From assembly GCA_046331565.1 (NCBI GenBank), contig JAXLQP010000001.1, forward strand, positions 1,426,001-1,490,000: a stretch of DNA of 64,000 nt, in the 5' to 3' direction. The notes under the pieces were generated by a model. That model was not told the origin of the DNA and did no database searches. It was given only the letters and a program-made list of their open reading frames with translations. Below are positions 19,809 through 29,210 of this stretch, one piece after another. A program made the translations under genes and the position numbers. Numbering within the stretch: the first letter of the stretch is position 1; every line of letters begins with the position of its first letter. This DNA is from DASRDU01 sp046331565 (GTDB lineage Bacteria > Acidobacteriota > Blastocatellia > RBC074).

Positions 19809-21722
19809 TCAGGGCTGCTGATCGGCAGCGGGTGGCGGCGGATGCTGATGTTCAGCGCCGGTTGAATGTTCAGCTTTTTCTGCGCTGCCAGGTTCATCAT
19901 GACTGCCTTTGCGCGGGCTGGCGGAATGTTCGCTGCTGCTGAAATTTTCGAGCAGTTTGCGGTGCGCCCAGCGCCACACATCTTCGCTGAAGACTGCCGC
20001 CACCAGACAGGTCAGCAGCAGCACATAAGGGTTCGGTTCACTGCCACTCGATGCAAAGATCGCCAGGCCGCCTTCCACCGCCAGAAAGACGACTATCGCC
20101 GCCGACAATCCCCTGATTACCACGCCGGGCAGGTCAGCGACCAGCACACCGTCATTTCCCCGGCGCACGCGCTCACGCACAAAGGTCGAGCAGGCCGAAC
20201 CGAGCAACCCGAATCCCAGCAGGCCGGTGATGAGCGCCAGCGACAGCGATTCGGTGCTGAGCAGCCACCGGGCGACAAAGCCGAACGGCCCCAGGAATGA
20301 ACCGAGCGCGGGACGTTCGGGCAATCCTTCGAGCGATAATACAGGGCGGCAGGAATCCAGCGTTTTGCGGTACGACTCGCTCAGCGTCGCCCCGAAAATC
20401 ACATCGTCCGGCAGTTCGCGCCCGTGCGTGAGGGCATCCTGCAACTGCGAACTCCAGATTCGCCAGTAAATGTCATTGCTGCCCACAGCCGAGCCGCAGG
20501 CGTTGATGCGGCTTTCAAATTCGCTGACCTTCTGCCGGTAAAAAGCCGACAGCGCCAGAAAGTGCTGCACCTTTTCGCGCCCGCCGATGCGATAGGCATT
20601 ACTCGCCTCATAGGTCGAGACAATGGCCGATTGCGTGTCCTTCAGGCGGGCCTGCGCATTCTGCACCAGGTTGCGATATTCATTGAGCAGGTCATCGCGC
20701 ATGCCTTTATGTCGCAGCAGCAGCGGCTTGACGTATTCAATGTCAACTGCCTGAACGGGCGTGGGAATGGCAGGCGCTGAAGGCGAAGGCTGCGCGGCTG
20801 CGTCAGTTTTCTGCCCGGTCTGCGGTGTGGCTGAAGCCTGGGTTCCTGTCGGCTGAATGTTCTGCGGCGATGGCGATGGTGAAGCTTGCGCGGCGGGCTT
20901 CGCGGCTTCCGTTTCTTTCTGCCTGTCGGAGCGGCTGATCACTTCTTCAAGCGGAGTGAACGGATTGATGCTTTTCAGTTCACGGTTCAGGTTGATTTCG
21001 GCCTGCTGCCGGACTTCCTCAAGCTGTTGTTTGAGCTTTTCAGGATTGACCTGCTCGGCTTCAGGCGAAGTCTGCCGCAAACCGGGAATGGCAGTGATGG
21101 CAGCGACACTGAGATAACCGGCCAGGGCGAGCACCAGAAAAAAGATCATATTCTGTCGCGTCACTGGCCTGAGTCCGGCCAGCGCGTCATAAATGCGCCA
21201 GTGGCCGGTCGCAGTTCCGCTTTGATCTGCCGCGCCCGGACTGAGAAACCGGGCGATGACTGCCCACAATGCCAGCATCAGCACCAGTTGTCCCCAGGGC
21301 AGCGCCACCGGTTCGAGCGAAAGAATGACGTTGGCCACAGCCCGCCCCCAGCCGGTGAGAAAAAAGATTCCGCTCTGGGCAATGCAGTTTGTTGTTTCGC
21401 TGTCGCGCCCGCACATCTGCCGGATGAATTCCCAGTTCCGGGGCAGTTCAACCAGCACATCCCTGAACAGCCTGACCACGAGGTTGATCATCGCGCCAAT
21501 GAATGATGGCAGCACCGCCGGGAAAAACAGCGTCGCCAGACCCAGGCTGATGAGGCGCGTTCTGAGATCCTCGCCAAACAGGCCGTCGCCGCGCGACCAG
21601 ATTCTGAAGATGCCCCGGAGCAGCCGGAACATCAGGTAAAGCAGAATGAGCAGCCCCAGCAGCGACAGCGCCACAAAACAAATGGCAATGATCAGCAGGT
21701 GATTTTGTGACTGGTCGTTCAT
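19809..21722 (-). CDS. Large multi-pass membrane protein of unknown function
   Basis: A 637-residue protein with no family I recognise. About four hydrophobic segments lie in the first 220 residues (for example LLIIAICFVALSLLGLLILL and MIFFLVLALAGYLSVAAI). A soluble region follows, with a Gln/Glu helix (LKQQLEEVRQQAEI) and a Pro/Ser/Thr/Gln-rich linker at about 260-330, then a helical domain with two Cys (INACGS, LDSCRP). Three C-terminal transmembrane segments (LALITGLLGFGLLG, LSAAIVVFLAVEGGLAIF, YVLLLTCLVAAVF) and a His/Pro-rich tail complete it. ATG at 21722, with AAAGGAGG 9 bases upstream. It lies between the permease and GS-like genes with short gaps (39 and 64 bases), so co-transcription is likely. 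Confidence 0.8.
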   Translation of the reverse strand: MNDQSQNHLLIIAICFVALSLLGLLILLYLMFRLLRGIFRIWSRGDGLFGEDLRTRLISLGLATLFFPAVLPSFIGAMINLVVRLFRDVLVELPRNWEFIRQMCGRDSETTNCIAQSGIFFLTGWGRAVANVILSLEPVALPWGQLVLMLALWAVIARFLSPGAADQSGTATGHWRIYDALAGLRPVTRQNMIFFLVLALAGYLSVAAITAIPGLRQTSPEAEQVNPEKLKQQLEEVRQQAEINLNRELKSINPFTPLEEVISRSDRQKETEAAKPAAQASPSPSPQNIQPTGTQASATPQTGQKTDAAAQPSPSAPAIPTPVQAVDIEYVKPLLLRHKGMRDDLLNEYRNLVQNAQARLKDTQSAIVSTYEASNAYRIGGREKVQHFLALSAFYRQKVSEFESRINACGSAVGSNDIYWRIWSSQLQDALTHGRELPDDVIFGATLSESYRKTLDSCRPVLSLEGLPERPALGSFLGPFGFVARWLLSTESLSLALITGLLGFGLLGSACSTFVRERVRRGNDGVLVADLPGVVIRGLSAAIVVFLAVEGGLAIFASSGSEPNPYVLLLTCLVAAVFSEDVWRWAHRKLLENFSSSEHSASPRKGSHDEPGSAEKAEHSTGAEHQHPPPPAADQQP

Positions 21723-21761
21723 GGCCGTCACCCTCCTTTCGGGCCGCAGCAGCCGGATCTG

Positions 21762-23279
21762 TTATTTTTCCGGGCTGGTCAGCGTCGGCCTGTCAAATTC
21801 AGTCGCAGCCGGATGGTCAGAGTTTTGAGCCGCCCACGCCGGGCCGATAAAACGATGGCGTTCGTGCAGCACGTACCACAAGGCCAGCGCAACAGTCACC
21901 GCCGCAATTGATTTGCCAGCCCGCAGGTTGTCCGGCAGGCTGAGAATGATGCTCAGAAAGATGACATACAAAATAGCGATGATATTGATCGCGGCGCTGT
22001 ATCGCCCAAGATGCCAGGGGCCGCGTTTGATCTGCCGTTCAGTGCCGCTCGCCCGTCGCGCCAGGTAAACCGGCAGGATGTAGGAAATATAAAGTCCGAT
22101 GGTGCTGATCGAAGTCACCACCGCATAAGCTCCGCTGTAAACCGCTGCGACAAACGCGGCAGCCACGCACAGCCAGATGGCCGGAACCGGAGTTGAATGT
22201 TTGTGGCTGACCTGCTTCCACACCACTGACAGCGGCAGGCCTTCATCACGCGCAAAGGCCCAGATCACACGCGAACTCCAGGTCACTGCCGACAGTCCGC
22301 AGAACCACATCGCCATTGCCGCGAGCGCCGAAAACAGGCTGCCCGCGCGTTCGCCGAGCGCCGTCCCTAGAATCGCAATCACCGCCGGAACGTCATTGCC
22401 GCTCGCATCCTTTGCATTCAGCACGCCTGAAATATCCCTGATCGAAAGCGTCAGCGCAATCAGCAGCAGGTAGCCGACCACACCCGACACCACAACCGCC
22501 ATCAGCATGCCCCAGGGCGCGCGGCGTCGCGGATCAACCGTTTCTTCTGACACGCTTGCCGAAGCGTCGTACCCCGTGAACGTCCACATCGCCTGCAACA
22601 ACCCGATGACGAAAGCCCAGCCGTAAGACCAGCCTTCGGTGTTGCTCGTGATGCGCGCAAAGAAAAATCCGGCGGGCTGTTTCGGCGCAAAAAGCAGCAG
22701 CGCGCCGACAATCACAATCACGCCGATGATATGCACCGTCACACTGAAATCATTGAGCCACGCCACCAGCCGGATGCCGTAATGATTGATCAGCGCGTGC
22801 GAGAGCAGAATCACGGCGTAAACGATCAGCAGATTCTGCGTCGTTGCAGCCAGCCCGATGAGCGGCGTCACGAACAAAGCGCAGCCGTAATCAATTCCGG
22901 CCAGCGCGGCAATCTGCCCGATGATATTGAACCACGCCGTAAACCAGCCCCAGCCTTTGCCACCGAGATGACACGACCAGTGATACATCGCGCCCGAAGT
23001 CGGCAGCGCCGAAGCGAGTTCGGCCATGCTCATCACGACCGCAAGCGTCAGCAGCGTAACGAGCGGCCAGCCGAGCGACATCTGCGCCGGGCCGCCCATT
23101 TTCAGACCGTGACCGTAAAGCGTCACGGCTCCGGTCAGAATTGAAATGATTGAAAACGAAATAGCGAAGTTCGAGAACCCGCCCATGGTGCGAAAGAGCT
23201 GCTGGGCATAACCGAGTCGGCCCAGTTCCTGCGCATCCTCGCGGGCATCGTGTGCGGCGTGATCCGGGGACTTGTTCAT
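21762..23279 (-). CDS. APC-family amino acid/amine permease
   Basis: A 505-residue secondary transporter with about 12 hydrophobic helices. The N-terminal FRTMGGFSNFAISFSIISIL and the following MSMAELASALPTSGAMYHW are typical of the GabP/choline-type branch of the amino acid-polyamine-organocation family. FTGYDASASVSEET is a conserved substrate-region motif. It is the most upstream gene of the minus-strand amine cluster and probably imports its amine or amino acid substrate. No strong ribosome site is seen before the ATG. The 400-base region to the divergent receptor gene would hold both promoters. Confidence 0.9.
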   Translation of the reverse strand: MNKSPDHAAHDAREDAQELGRLGYAQQLFRTMGGFSNFAISFSIISILTGAVTLYGHGLKMGGPAQMSLGWPLVTLLTLAVVMSMAELASALPTSGAMYHWSCHLGGKGWGWFTAWFNIIGQIAALAGIDYGCALFVTPLIGLAATTQNLLIVYAVILLSHALINHYGIRLVAWLNDFSVTVHIIGVIVIVGALLLFAPKQPAGFFFARITSNTEGWSYGWAFVIGLLQAMWTFTGYDASASVSEETVDPRRRAPWGMLMAVVVSGVVGYLLLIALTLSIRDISGVLNAKDASGNDVPAVIAILGTALGERAGSLFSALAAMAMWFCGLSAVTWSSRVIWAFARDEGLPLSVVWKQVSHKHSTPVPAIWLCVAAAFVAAVYSGAYAVVTSISTIGLYISYILPVYLARRASGTERQIKRGPWHLGRYSAAINIIAILYVIFLSIILSLPDNLRAGKSIAAVTVALALWYVLHERHRFIGPAWAAQNSDHPAATEFDRPTLTSPEK

Positions 23280-23579
23280 AAGTTTGAAAAGGCGGACGGG
23301 ACCTGGGGTCGTGATGCTGGCGTTTGGAACTGCTTCCTGCTATGCTGCGCGCCGGTTCACGCGGTCTTCAACTTTGCATCAGCAACAACAATTCAGCCGG
23401 GGAAATCACTCTGAGTTCGCAGACCTGACCTCGATCTGGCGCAGGATTCTAAGTAACCCTCCCGCGCACGTCAACCAGCAGTCACTTTCCCCTGGCGCAC
23501 CAGTTGATTTAACGGTCACCTGGCACGCACGTAACTTCATCTGAACATCCGTCCGCTATGCTGTGCCTCACCAGCAGGA
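23280..23579. other. Divergent promoter region between permease and receptor genes
   Basis: No gene is supported. The region is less GC-rich near 23495-23530 (gatttaacgg). No -35/-10 pair with good spacing was found by eye on either strand. The receptor-proximal end is occupied by the inverted repeat at 23580-23662. Confidence 0.3.
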
Positions 23580-23662
23580 TGTTCGACAAGCTGCCAGCTT
23601 GTCGCCGCTTCACCACAAATGATTCATCACGACGCCACGACAAGCTGGCAGCTTGTCGGACA
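23580..23662. repeat. Inverted repeat, 25-bp arms, each arm itself palindromic
   Basis: Arms 23580-23604 and 23638-23662 pair with one mismatch; within each, gacaagctgccagcttgtc is self-complementary. The element ends 7 bases before the GAGGAGG ribosome site of the Oar-type receptor gene, so it lies in the promoter or leader rather than at a 3' end. Confidence 0.85.
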
Positions 23663-23679
23663 AGCAATGAGGAGGAATT

Positions 23680-26600
23680 ATGATCACCCGGAAACTGCCG
23701 CTTCAACGCGCGCTGCTGCTCCTTGTCACAGTTCTGCTGCTGACCCACGCGAGTTTTGCTCAGTCAACTTTCGGCGCTCTTACCGGCACCGTGACTGATC
23801 CGAGCGGCGCGGTCATTGCCAGCGCCACCGTTTTGATTACCAGCAAAACCACCAGCCTTTCGCGCACGGCGACGACCAATGCCGAAGGCACTTTTCTCGT
23901 GACCAATCTTGATCCGGGGATTTATACCGTCGAAATCAGCTCAACCGGATTTGCGAAATCGGCGCATACCGTCGAATTGCTCGCTCGTCAGATTGCGCGT
24001 GTTGATGTGCGGATGGAAACCGCCGCCACGACCGAGCGAGTTGACATCATCGCGCAAAGCACCATCACGACCGAAACGCCGACGATTGCCGATTCAAAAT
24101 CGGGCCGTGAAATCAGCGAACTCGCGCTCAACTTTCGCGCCACGACTTCACCGAGTCCGATTGTCGTCGCCACGCTCGCGCCCGGCGTGCAGCAGGATCG
24201 CAGCGGCAATGTCTCGGTCGCCGGCGGCCAGCCTTTTACGACTTCGTTTTCGATTGATGGCATTTCAACTCAGAGCGTGCGCGGCGGCAGCGCCGTGCGT
24301 GACCTGTTCCCCTCGGTCGAAGGCATCGCTGAATTCAAGGTCAGTTCGATCAACAACAATGCCGAATTCGGCCAGGTCAGCGACCTGACGACGATTTCGA
24401 AAAGCGGCTCGAACGATTATCACGGCACGGCGTTCTGGTTTCATCAGAACAACCGCCTCAACGCCACCAACCCGTTCGGCCCCGTCGCCAATGGCAAACG
24501 CATTTACTTTCCCGGCCACGCCAACAGCTTCGGCGGCGCATTCAGCGGGCCGGTGAGCATTCCGAAACTTTACGATGCGCGCAATCGCACGTTCTTCTTC
24601 TTCGATTACGAAGGCGTGCGGCGCGGCGACCCGCTGCCGATCAGCCAGTTTGTGCCGCCTGATGCCTTCAGAACCGGCGACCTGTCGAGCATCACGACGC
24701 CGATCAGGAATCCGTTCACCGGCGGCACGTATGCGAACAATCAGATTCCGGTCAACCCCGCGTCAGCCAAAGTTCTCGAACTGCTTTACGTCCGGCAGAA
24801 TCAGGCGACCGGCGCGGCGATCAACCGGCCCAATTTCATTTCCAGCGCGACCAATGTTTACACGGTCAACGGCTGGGATCTGCGCGGCGATCACAATTTC
24901 AACGACCGTCACAAAGCCTTTGCCCGCTACACGCACAAGAATGTGCAGACCGCCGGAACTGACGGGGGCGGCAATTACAACACGAAGTTCGGCGAATACA
25001 CTGCCTCTACCGAAGTGCGCAACCTGGCCGGATCGTATAACTGGATCGTGCGCCCGAATCTGATCAATGAATTTCGCGCCGGTTACACGATCAATGATGT
25101 GCTGCAATCCTATCCGCTGGCTTCGCAGGGAGCGCAGATCACGCAGCAGATCGGCCTGACCGGCCTGCCCAAACCGCCCGCGCTCGGCGGCATTCCGAAC
25201 TTCAATTTCAGCGACGGCTCGTTTATGCCGACCAACAACACCGGTCGTCCGCATTTCACCGGCAATCGCACTTACCAGTTCAGCGACAGCCTGACGTGGA
25301 CGAAGGGCAGCCATACGTTCAAGGGCGGCATTGATTTTCAGAAGCTGAAGTTTCAGGACTATCTGAGTTTCTTTGCCGGAGATGATTTCGGCGAATACAG
25401 CTTTACGGGTCAGTACACCGGCAATGCCTTCGCTGATTTTCTGCTCGGCCTGCCTTCGGTGACGACTTATGCGGCGAACGGCCCCGACGTAAAGCCCTTT
25501 GCTTATCACTATGCGTTTTACTTTCAGGATGACTATCGCGTTTCACCGAAACTGACGATCAATTACGGACTGCGGTATGAACTGCATCCGCCGTTCAATG
25601 ATGAAACGAATCAGTTGACCAACTTTGACCGCTTCACCAAAGGCGGGCGCGTCGTCGTGCAGAATCAGAAAGGCCTTGATCAGGTCGCGCCATCGTTCCG
25701 CGTGGACATTGGCAACACGCCGATCCTTCTGGCTAAGGATGCCGGACTGCCTGACACCCTGCGCCAGACGGACAGGAATGATTTCAACCCGCGTTTCGGT
25801 TTCGCTTATCGTCCCTTCAATGACAACAAGACCGTCATTCGCGGCGGAGCCGGGGTTTACACCATCACCGTGCTTGGCTCGGTGCTCTATTCGCTCGCGG
25901 GCATTGCGACCAGCAACGCGCCGGTGTTTGCCAATTCAGTGACGAATGGTCAGTTCAGATTGCAGTTGCCAAACGCCTTTCCGTCCGGCACCACGACGGG
26001 TTCGGGCGGCATTCCTGATTTCCGGCGCGCCAATCAGACCGACCTGACTGATCCTTATTCGATTCAGTGGAACCTGACGGTCGAACGTGAATTGTGGTGG
26101 CGCACCGGATTGCGGCTGACTTACACCGGCTCGAAGACCCGCAATCTGATTTACAGTCCCGATCTCAACCAGGTGCGACCAAACACGCTTGGTTATGCCG
26201 CCGTCAGAAACACGCGGCCTTACCCGAACTTCAATGCCGTGCTGACGCGCGACAACGGGCCGAGCGCCAAATATCACGCCTTTACGGCTGAATTTTCGCG
26301 CCGCTTCAGCAACGGCGTCAGCTTCCAGAATTCGTACACGCTTTCAAAGAACCTGTCGAACGCGGGCGGCCCTGCGCCTGGCGGTTTTGCGGCTGAGAAC
26401 GGCCCGACCACGCTCAATATTTTCGGCATCGCGGACGATTACGGCGATGTCGCGTTCACGCGTCGTCATCGTTTCCTCAGCACGTTTTTGTGGGAACTGC
26501 CGGTTGGTCGCGGCAGGAGATTTCTGAGCGGCATCAACGGCGCGGCGAATCAGGTCATCGGCGGCTGGCAGATCAACGGCATTCTGCTGCTGCAAACCGG

Positions 26601-27039
26601 CCCGTACCTGACGCCGACTTTTACCGGCACCGATCCGTCGGGCACCGGCGTGCTGGTGCGCGGCGTGACCACCACGCAGCGACCTGACCGCATCGGCAAC
26701 GGCAATCTCAGCAATCCGACCATTGACGCCTGGTTTGACAAGAATGCCTTCGTGCGTCCGGCCAATAATATCGGTCGTTTCGGCAATGCCGGAGTCGGCA
26801 TCCTGCGCGGGCCGGGCACGCAGGTCTTTTCAATGACGCTCGGCAAGCAGTTCGCCATCACTGAAAAACTGCGGCTGCGGTATGAGGCGGCATTCTCAAA
26901 TCTCTTCAATCATCTGAATCCGGATGTTCCCGGCACGCTCAATATCACCGGCGCCGCCTTCGGTCGCATCACGCGCACGCAGACGGTTGACCAGGCCGGG
27001 CCGCGTACCATTCAGATGTCATTGCGACTGTCGTTCTGA
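23680..27039 (+). CDS. Oar-type TonB-dependent outer-membrane receptor with N-terminal carboxypeptidase-regulatory domain
   Basis: A 1119-residue outer-membrane beta-barrel. Signal peptide MITRKLPLQRALLLLVTVLL ending at SFAQ; then a CarboxypepD_reg-like domain (GALTGTVTDPSGAVIASATV, about 32-115); a plug region with FSIDGISTQSVRGGSAVRDL; and a long barrel with repeated aromatic-ended strands, finishing at a C-terminal Phe (MSLRLSF) as outer-membrane proteins do. Such proteins are greatly expanded in Acidobacteriota and probably bind large oligomers; the ligand is unknown. GAGGAGG lies 5-6 bases before the ATG. The neighbouring secreted beta-helix proteins suggest a carbohydrate substrate, but that is inference. 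Confidence 0.92.
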   Translation: MITRKLPLQRALLLLVTVLLLTHASFAQSTFGALTGTVTDPSGAVIASATVLITSKTTSLSRTATTNAEGTFLVTNLDPGIYTVEISSTGFAKSAHTVELLARQIARVDVRMETAATTERVDIIAQSTITTETPTIADSKSGREISELALNFRATTSPSPIVVATLAPGVQQDRSGNVSVAGGQPFTTSFSIDGISTQSVRGGSAVRDLFPSVEGIAEFKVSSINNNAEFGQVSDLTTISKSGSNDYHGTAFWFHQNNRLNATNPFGPVANGKRIYFPGHANSFGGAFSGPVSIPKLYDARNRTFFFFDYEGVRRGDPLPISQFVPPDAFRTGDLSSITTPIRNPFTGGTYANNQIPVNPASAKVLELLYVRQNQATGAAINRPNFISSATNVYTVNGWDLRGDHNFNDRHKAFARYTHKNVQTAGTDGGGNYNTKFGEYTASTEVRNLAGSYNWIVRPNLINEFRAGYTINDVLQSYPLASQGAQITQQIGLTGLPKPPALGGIPNFNFSDGSFMPTNNTGRPHFTGNRTYQFSDSLTWTKGSHTFKGGIDFQKLKFQDYLSFFAGDDFGEYSFTGQYTGNAFADFLLGLPSVTTYAANGPDVKPFAYHYAFYFQDDYRVSPKLTINYGLRYELHPPFNDETNQLTNFDRFTKGGRVVVQNQKGLDQVAPSFRVDIGNTPILLAKDAGLPDTLRQTDRNDFNPRFGFAYRPFNDNKTVIRGGAGVYTITVLGSVLYSLAGIATSNAPVFANSVTNGQFRLQLPNAFPSGTTTGSGGIPDFRRANQTDLTDPYSIQWNLTVERELWWRTGLRLTYTGSKTRNLIYSPDLNQVRPNTLGYAAVRNTRPYPNFNAVLTRDNGPSAKYHAFTAEFSRRFSNGVSFQNSYTLSKNLSNAGGPAPGGFAAENGPTTLNIFGIADDYGDVAFTRRHRFLSTFLWELPVGRGRRFLSGINGAANQVIGGWQINGILLLQTGPYLTPTFTGTDPSGTGVLVRGVTTTQRPDRIGNGNLSNPTIDAWFDKNAFVRPANNIGRFGNAGVGILRGPGTQVFSMTLGKQFAITEKLRLRYEAAFSNLFNHLNPDVPGTLNITGAAFGRITRTQTVDQAGPRTIQMSLRLSF

Positions 27040-27082
27040 GTCCGTTGTTCTCTGAATTGAAACAGCCGCAACGGGCCGTGAA

Positions 27083-27130
27083 AACACGGGGAGCGTGAGT
27101 AATCAATTGATCACTCACGCTCCCCGTGTT
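27083..27130. terminator. Bidirectional hairpin, perfect 18-bp arms
   Basis: Arms 27083-27100 (aacacggggagcgtgagt) and 27113-27130 are exact complements around a 12-base loop that itself contains tcaattga. It lies between the convergent receptor and beta-helix genes, 44 bases from each stop. Short T-runs flank both sides (ttgttt to the right; gttttc on the minus strand), so termination in both directions is plausible. Confidence 0.7.
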
Positions 27131-27173
27131 GTTTAGCTGATGCGGCCCTGTGGCCAGAGCCGGGTTGTTCGAA

Positions 27174-29210
27174 TTAACGGCGTGCAGGAAACCAGGGCAT
27201 CGGCACATCGCCCAGGCGTTGCAGCCCCCACTGTCTGACAGTCGTCGAACCGTTCGAGCTGTTGATGATGTACCAGTTGCCTTCAGGCCCGCGCCACACG
27301 GCAAAATCAGACCTGCCGTCACCATCAAAATCGCCCTGCACCGGAACGTCACCCAGTCCTTTCAGCCCCCACTGTTTCACAGTCGTGCTGCCGTTCGAAC
27401 TGTTGATGACATACCAGTTGCCTTCAGGCCCGCGCCACACGGCCAGATCGGTTTTGCCGTCGCCGTCATAATCACCCGGCACCGGAATGTCACCACCAGC
27501 CTGCCAGCCCCACTGCCTGACGGTCGTGCTGCCATTTGAGCTGTTGATGACGTACCAGTTGCCTTCCGACGGACGCCAGACCGCGAAATCGGTTTTGCCG
27601 TCGCCGTCGTAATCGCCCGGCACCGGAATGTCACCGAGGCTTTGGCCTCCCCACTGTCTGGTGAGAGTGCCGCCATTCGAGCTGTTGATGACATACCAGT
27701 TGCCTTCAGGCCCGCGCCACACCGCGAAGTCGGATTTCCCATCGCCATCAAAATCAGCCATGGGCCTGACCCTGGATGGTTTCGGAGCCGGAGCCGGAAC
27801 CGGATTCGGCACCGGCACAGGTGTCGGCGTCGGTGTTGGCGTTGGCGTTGGCGTTGGTGTCGGTGTTGGTGTCGGTGTTGGTGTCGGAGTCGGGGTTGGC
27901 GTTGGCGTTGGCGGCGGCACATAGGATGAACCTGATGAAGCATACGCGCCGAGGCTGACACCTTTATCATTTCGCGCCTGATAATTCAGATCACGAATGT
28001 ATTCGTCATACGGCACATAAGCGTCGGACAGCCCGGTATAACCACCTGCCAGCAGCGACGACCCGCTTTGAATGTGGTAATCCTTCTTGTCTGCATTGAC
28101 GAATCCGGGCCACTGACCATACGTCGTGTTGGCCAGGCCCGGCGCATTCGTGTTCGTCATCAGCCAGTTGTTCATGCCGGTAAAGCCTGCGCCTGAACCA
28201 TCGTTGTTGAGCTTTTCACCGCGATAGTAAATGTTGTTGTAAAGCTCAACCGCCGTCCCGCTGCCGTTGACCACGAGCGCATTGTCAGGGCTGGAACCGA
28301 TGATCGTGTTGTTGACCAGCCGGATGCGGCCCTGCCGCCCGTCGTTGCCGAAGACCATAATCGTATAGCGATTGCCGCTGCCCGATTTGGTGATGATATT
28401 GCCGACGAGCAGGGCATCCTGCGTGCGCCCGTTCGCCACGCCACTCACGCTGAAGTCGAGTTCATAGCCGCCGTTGTTGGCGTTCTCCAGCCAGTTGTAC
28501 GCAAACTCTACCGCCGTCCCCGTGCTGTCCGGCAGCGACCGATCCTTGTAATTGATCCCGCCGTTCGCATCGTGAATGTAGTTGAATCGCACGTAAGTGC
28601 CTGCGCCCTGCATGTAGAAGTTGTGCGTGTAGCCGCTGCCCGTCCCGTTGAAGGCCACTTCGCACTGCTCGATCCGTGTGTTGACGGCTTCATAAGTCGA
28701 GAAGAACCCGTTCGGGTTGTGATGAATGTAGCAGTCGCGGATGGTGATGTTTTTGCCGCGAATCTGCATCGCGCGGTTGTTGTCATCCGGGCCGGGCTGG
28801 ACGTTGCGGACTTCGAGATGCCGCACCTCGATGTCGTGGCTGTCGGGGAAAAATGACCACAGATAACCGTACTGATCCACATTGGTCTTTGCCCCGTCCC
28901 AGACAGCACGGGTTGAATCCTCGCACAGAATGATGACCGGATTGCCCGGCTCACCCGAATGCTGTGCGGTGAACTTGATACGATCAGTGTAAATGCCTGT
29001 GGCTCTGATCTTCACGACATCGCCGCCGCGCAGGGTGACGGCGGCGAGCAGTGATGACAGATTCTGATAAGTGGTGGCGCTCGGCTGCGCCGTTGCGTCA
29101 ACCGTGTAAGTTGTTGCCAGAGCAGTTCCGGCGCTCAATATAACAAACATCAAAAGCATCGGCAGGCTGTGGACAGACCTGCGGATGAGGGGAGTTCGAG
29201 AAAAAACCAT
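27174..29210 (-). CDS. Secreted beta-helix protein with Thr-Pro linker and four VCBS/FG-GAP-like repeats (paralogue 1)
   Basis: A 678-residue secreted protein. Signal peptide (LPMLLMFVILSAGTALA) followed by a right-handed parallel beta-helix domain (about 35-420; TYTVDATAQPSATTYQNLSS, then NITIRDCYIHHNPNGF, RIEQCEVAFNG). Such folds occur in pectate-lyase and alginate-lyase-like enzymes. A Thr-Pro dipeptide linker follows, then four tandem repeats of about 49 residues, each with DxDGDGxxDxAVWR and GNWYVINSSNG, probably Ca-binding blades. ATG at 29210 chosen: GGAG lies 6 bases upstream, while the ATG two codons earlier abuts it. No catalytic residues can be assigned. It shares about 605 identical bases with the next gene. 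Confidence 0.88.
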   Translation of the reverse strand: MVFSRTPLIRRSVHSLPMLLMFVILSAGTALATTYTVDATAQPSATTYQNLSSLLAAVTLRGGDVVKIRATGIYTDRIKFTAQHSGEPGNPVIILCEDSTRAVWDGAKTNVDQYGYLWSFFPDSHDIEVRHLEVRNVQPGPDDNNRAMQIRGKNITIRDCYIHHNPNGFFSTYEAVNTRIEQCEVAFNGTGSGYTHNFYMQGAGTYVRFNYIHDANGGINYKDRSLPDSTGTAVEFAYNWLENANNGGYELDFSVSGVANGRTQDALLVGNIITKSGSGNRYTIMVFGNDGRQGRIRLVNNTIIGSSPDNALVVNGSGTAVELYNNIYYRGEKLNNDGSGAGFTGMNNWLMTNTNAPGLANTTYGQWPGFVNADKKDYHIQSGSSLLAGGYTGLSDAYVPYDEYIRDLNYQARNDKGVSLGAYASSGSSYVPPPTPTPTPTPTPTPTPTPTPTPTPTPTPTPTPVPVPNPVPAPAPKPSRVRPMADFDGDGKSDFAVWRGPEGNWYVINSSNGGTLTRQWGGQSLGDIPVPGDYDGDGKTDFAVWRPSEGNWYVINSSNGSTTVRQWGWQAGGDIPVPGDYDGDGKTDLAVWRGPEGNWYVINSSNGSTTVKQWGLKGLGDVPVQGDFDGDGRSDFAVWRGPEGNWYIINSSNGSTTVRQWGLQRLGDVPMPWFPARR
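27820..27912. repeat. Hexanucleotide microsatellite coding for the Thr-Pro linker
   Basis: On the plus strand, degenerate ggtgtt/ggcgtt units (about 15) run through 27820-27912. Read on the minus strand they encode alternating Thr-Pro in the beta-helix protein. Length variation by slippage is expected. Confidence 0.85.
28456..29060. repeat. About 605-bp segment identical to 30602-31206
   Basis: Aligned at a constant offset of 2146, I found no difference between 28456-29060 and 30602-31206 on line-by-line reading; the first mismatches are G/A at 28455 and A/G at 29061. It covers the N-terminal part of the beta-helix domain of both paralogues. Flanking DNA is similar but clearly diverged. Confidence 0.88.

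Noticed and set aside
24763..25509. Minus-strand open frame of 248 codons within the Oar-type receptor gene
   Set aside because: Shadow frame of a long barrel-coding region; no domain, start site or conservation signal.
27820..27912. Tandem repeat considered as a CRISPR or minisatellite
   Set aside because: It is a 6-base coding microsatellite for a Thr-Pro linker without spacers.
28462..28954. Minus-strand alternative-frame ORFs that are identical at 30608-31100
   Set aside because: Their identity looks like conservation but is only the consequence of the identical DNA segment in the two beta-helix genes.
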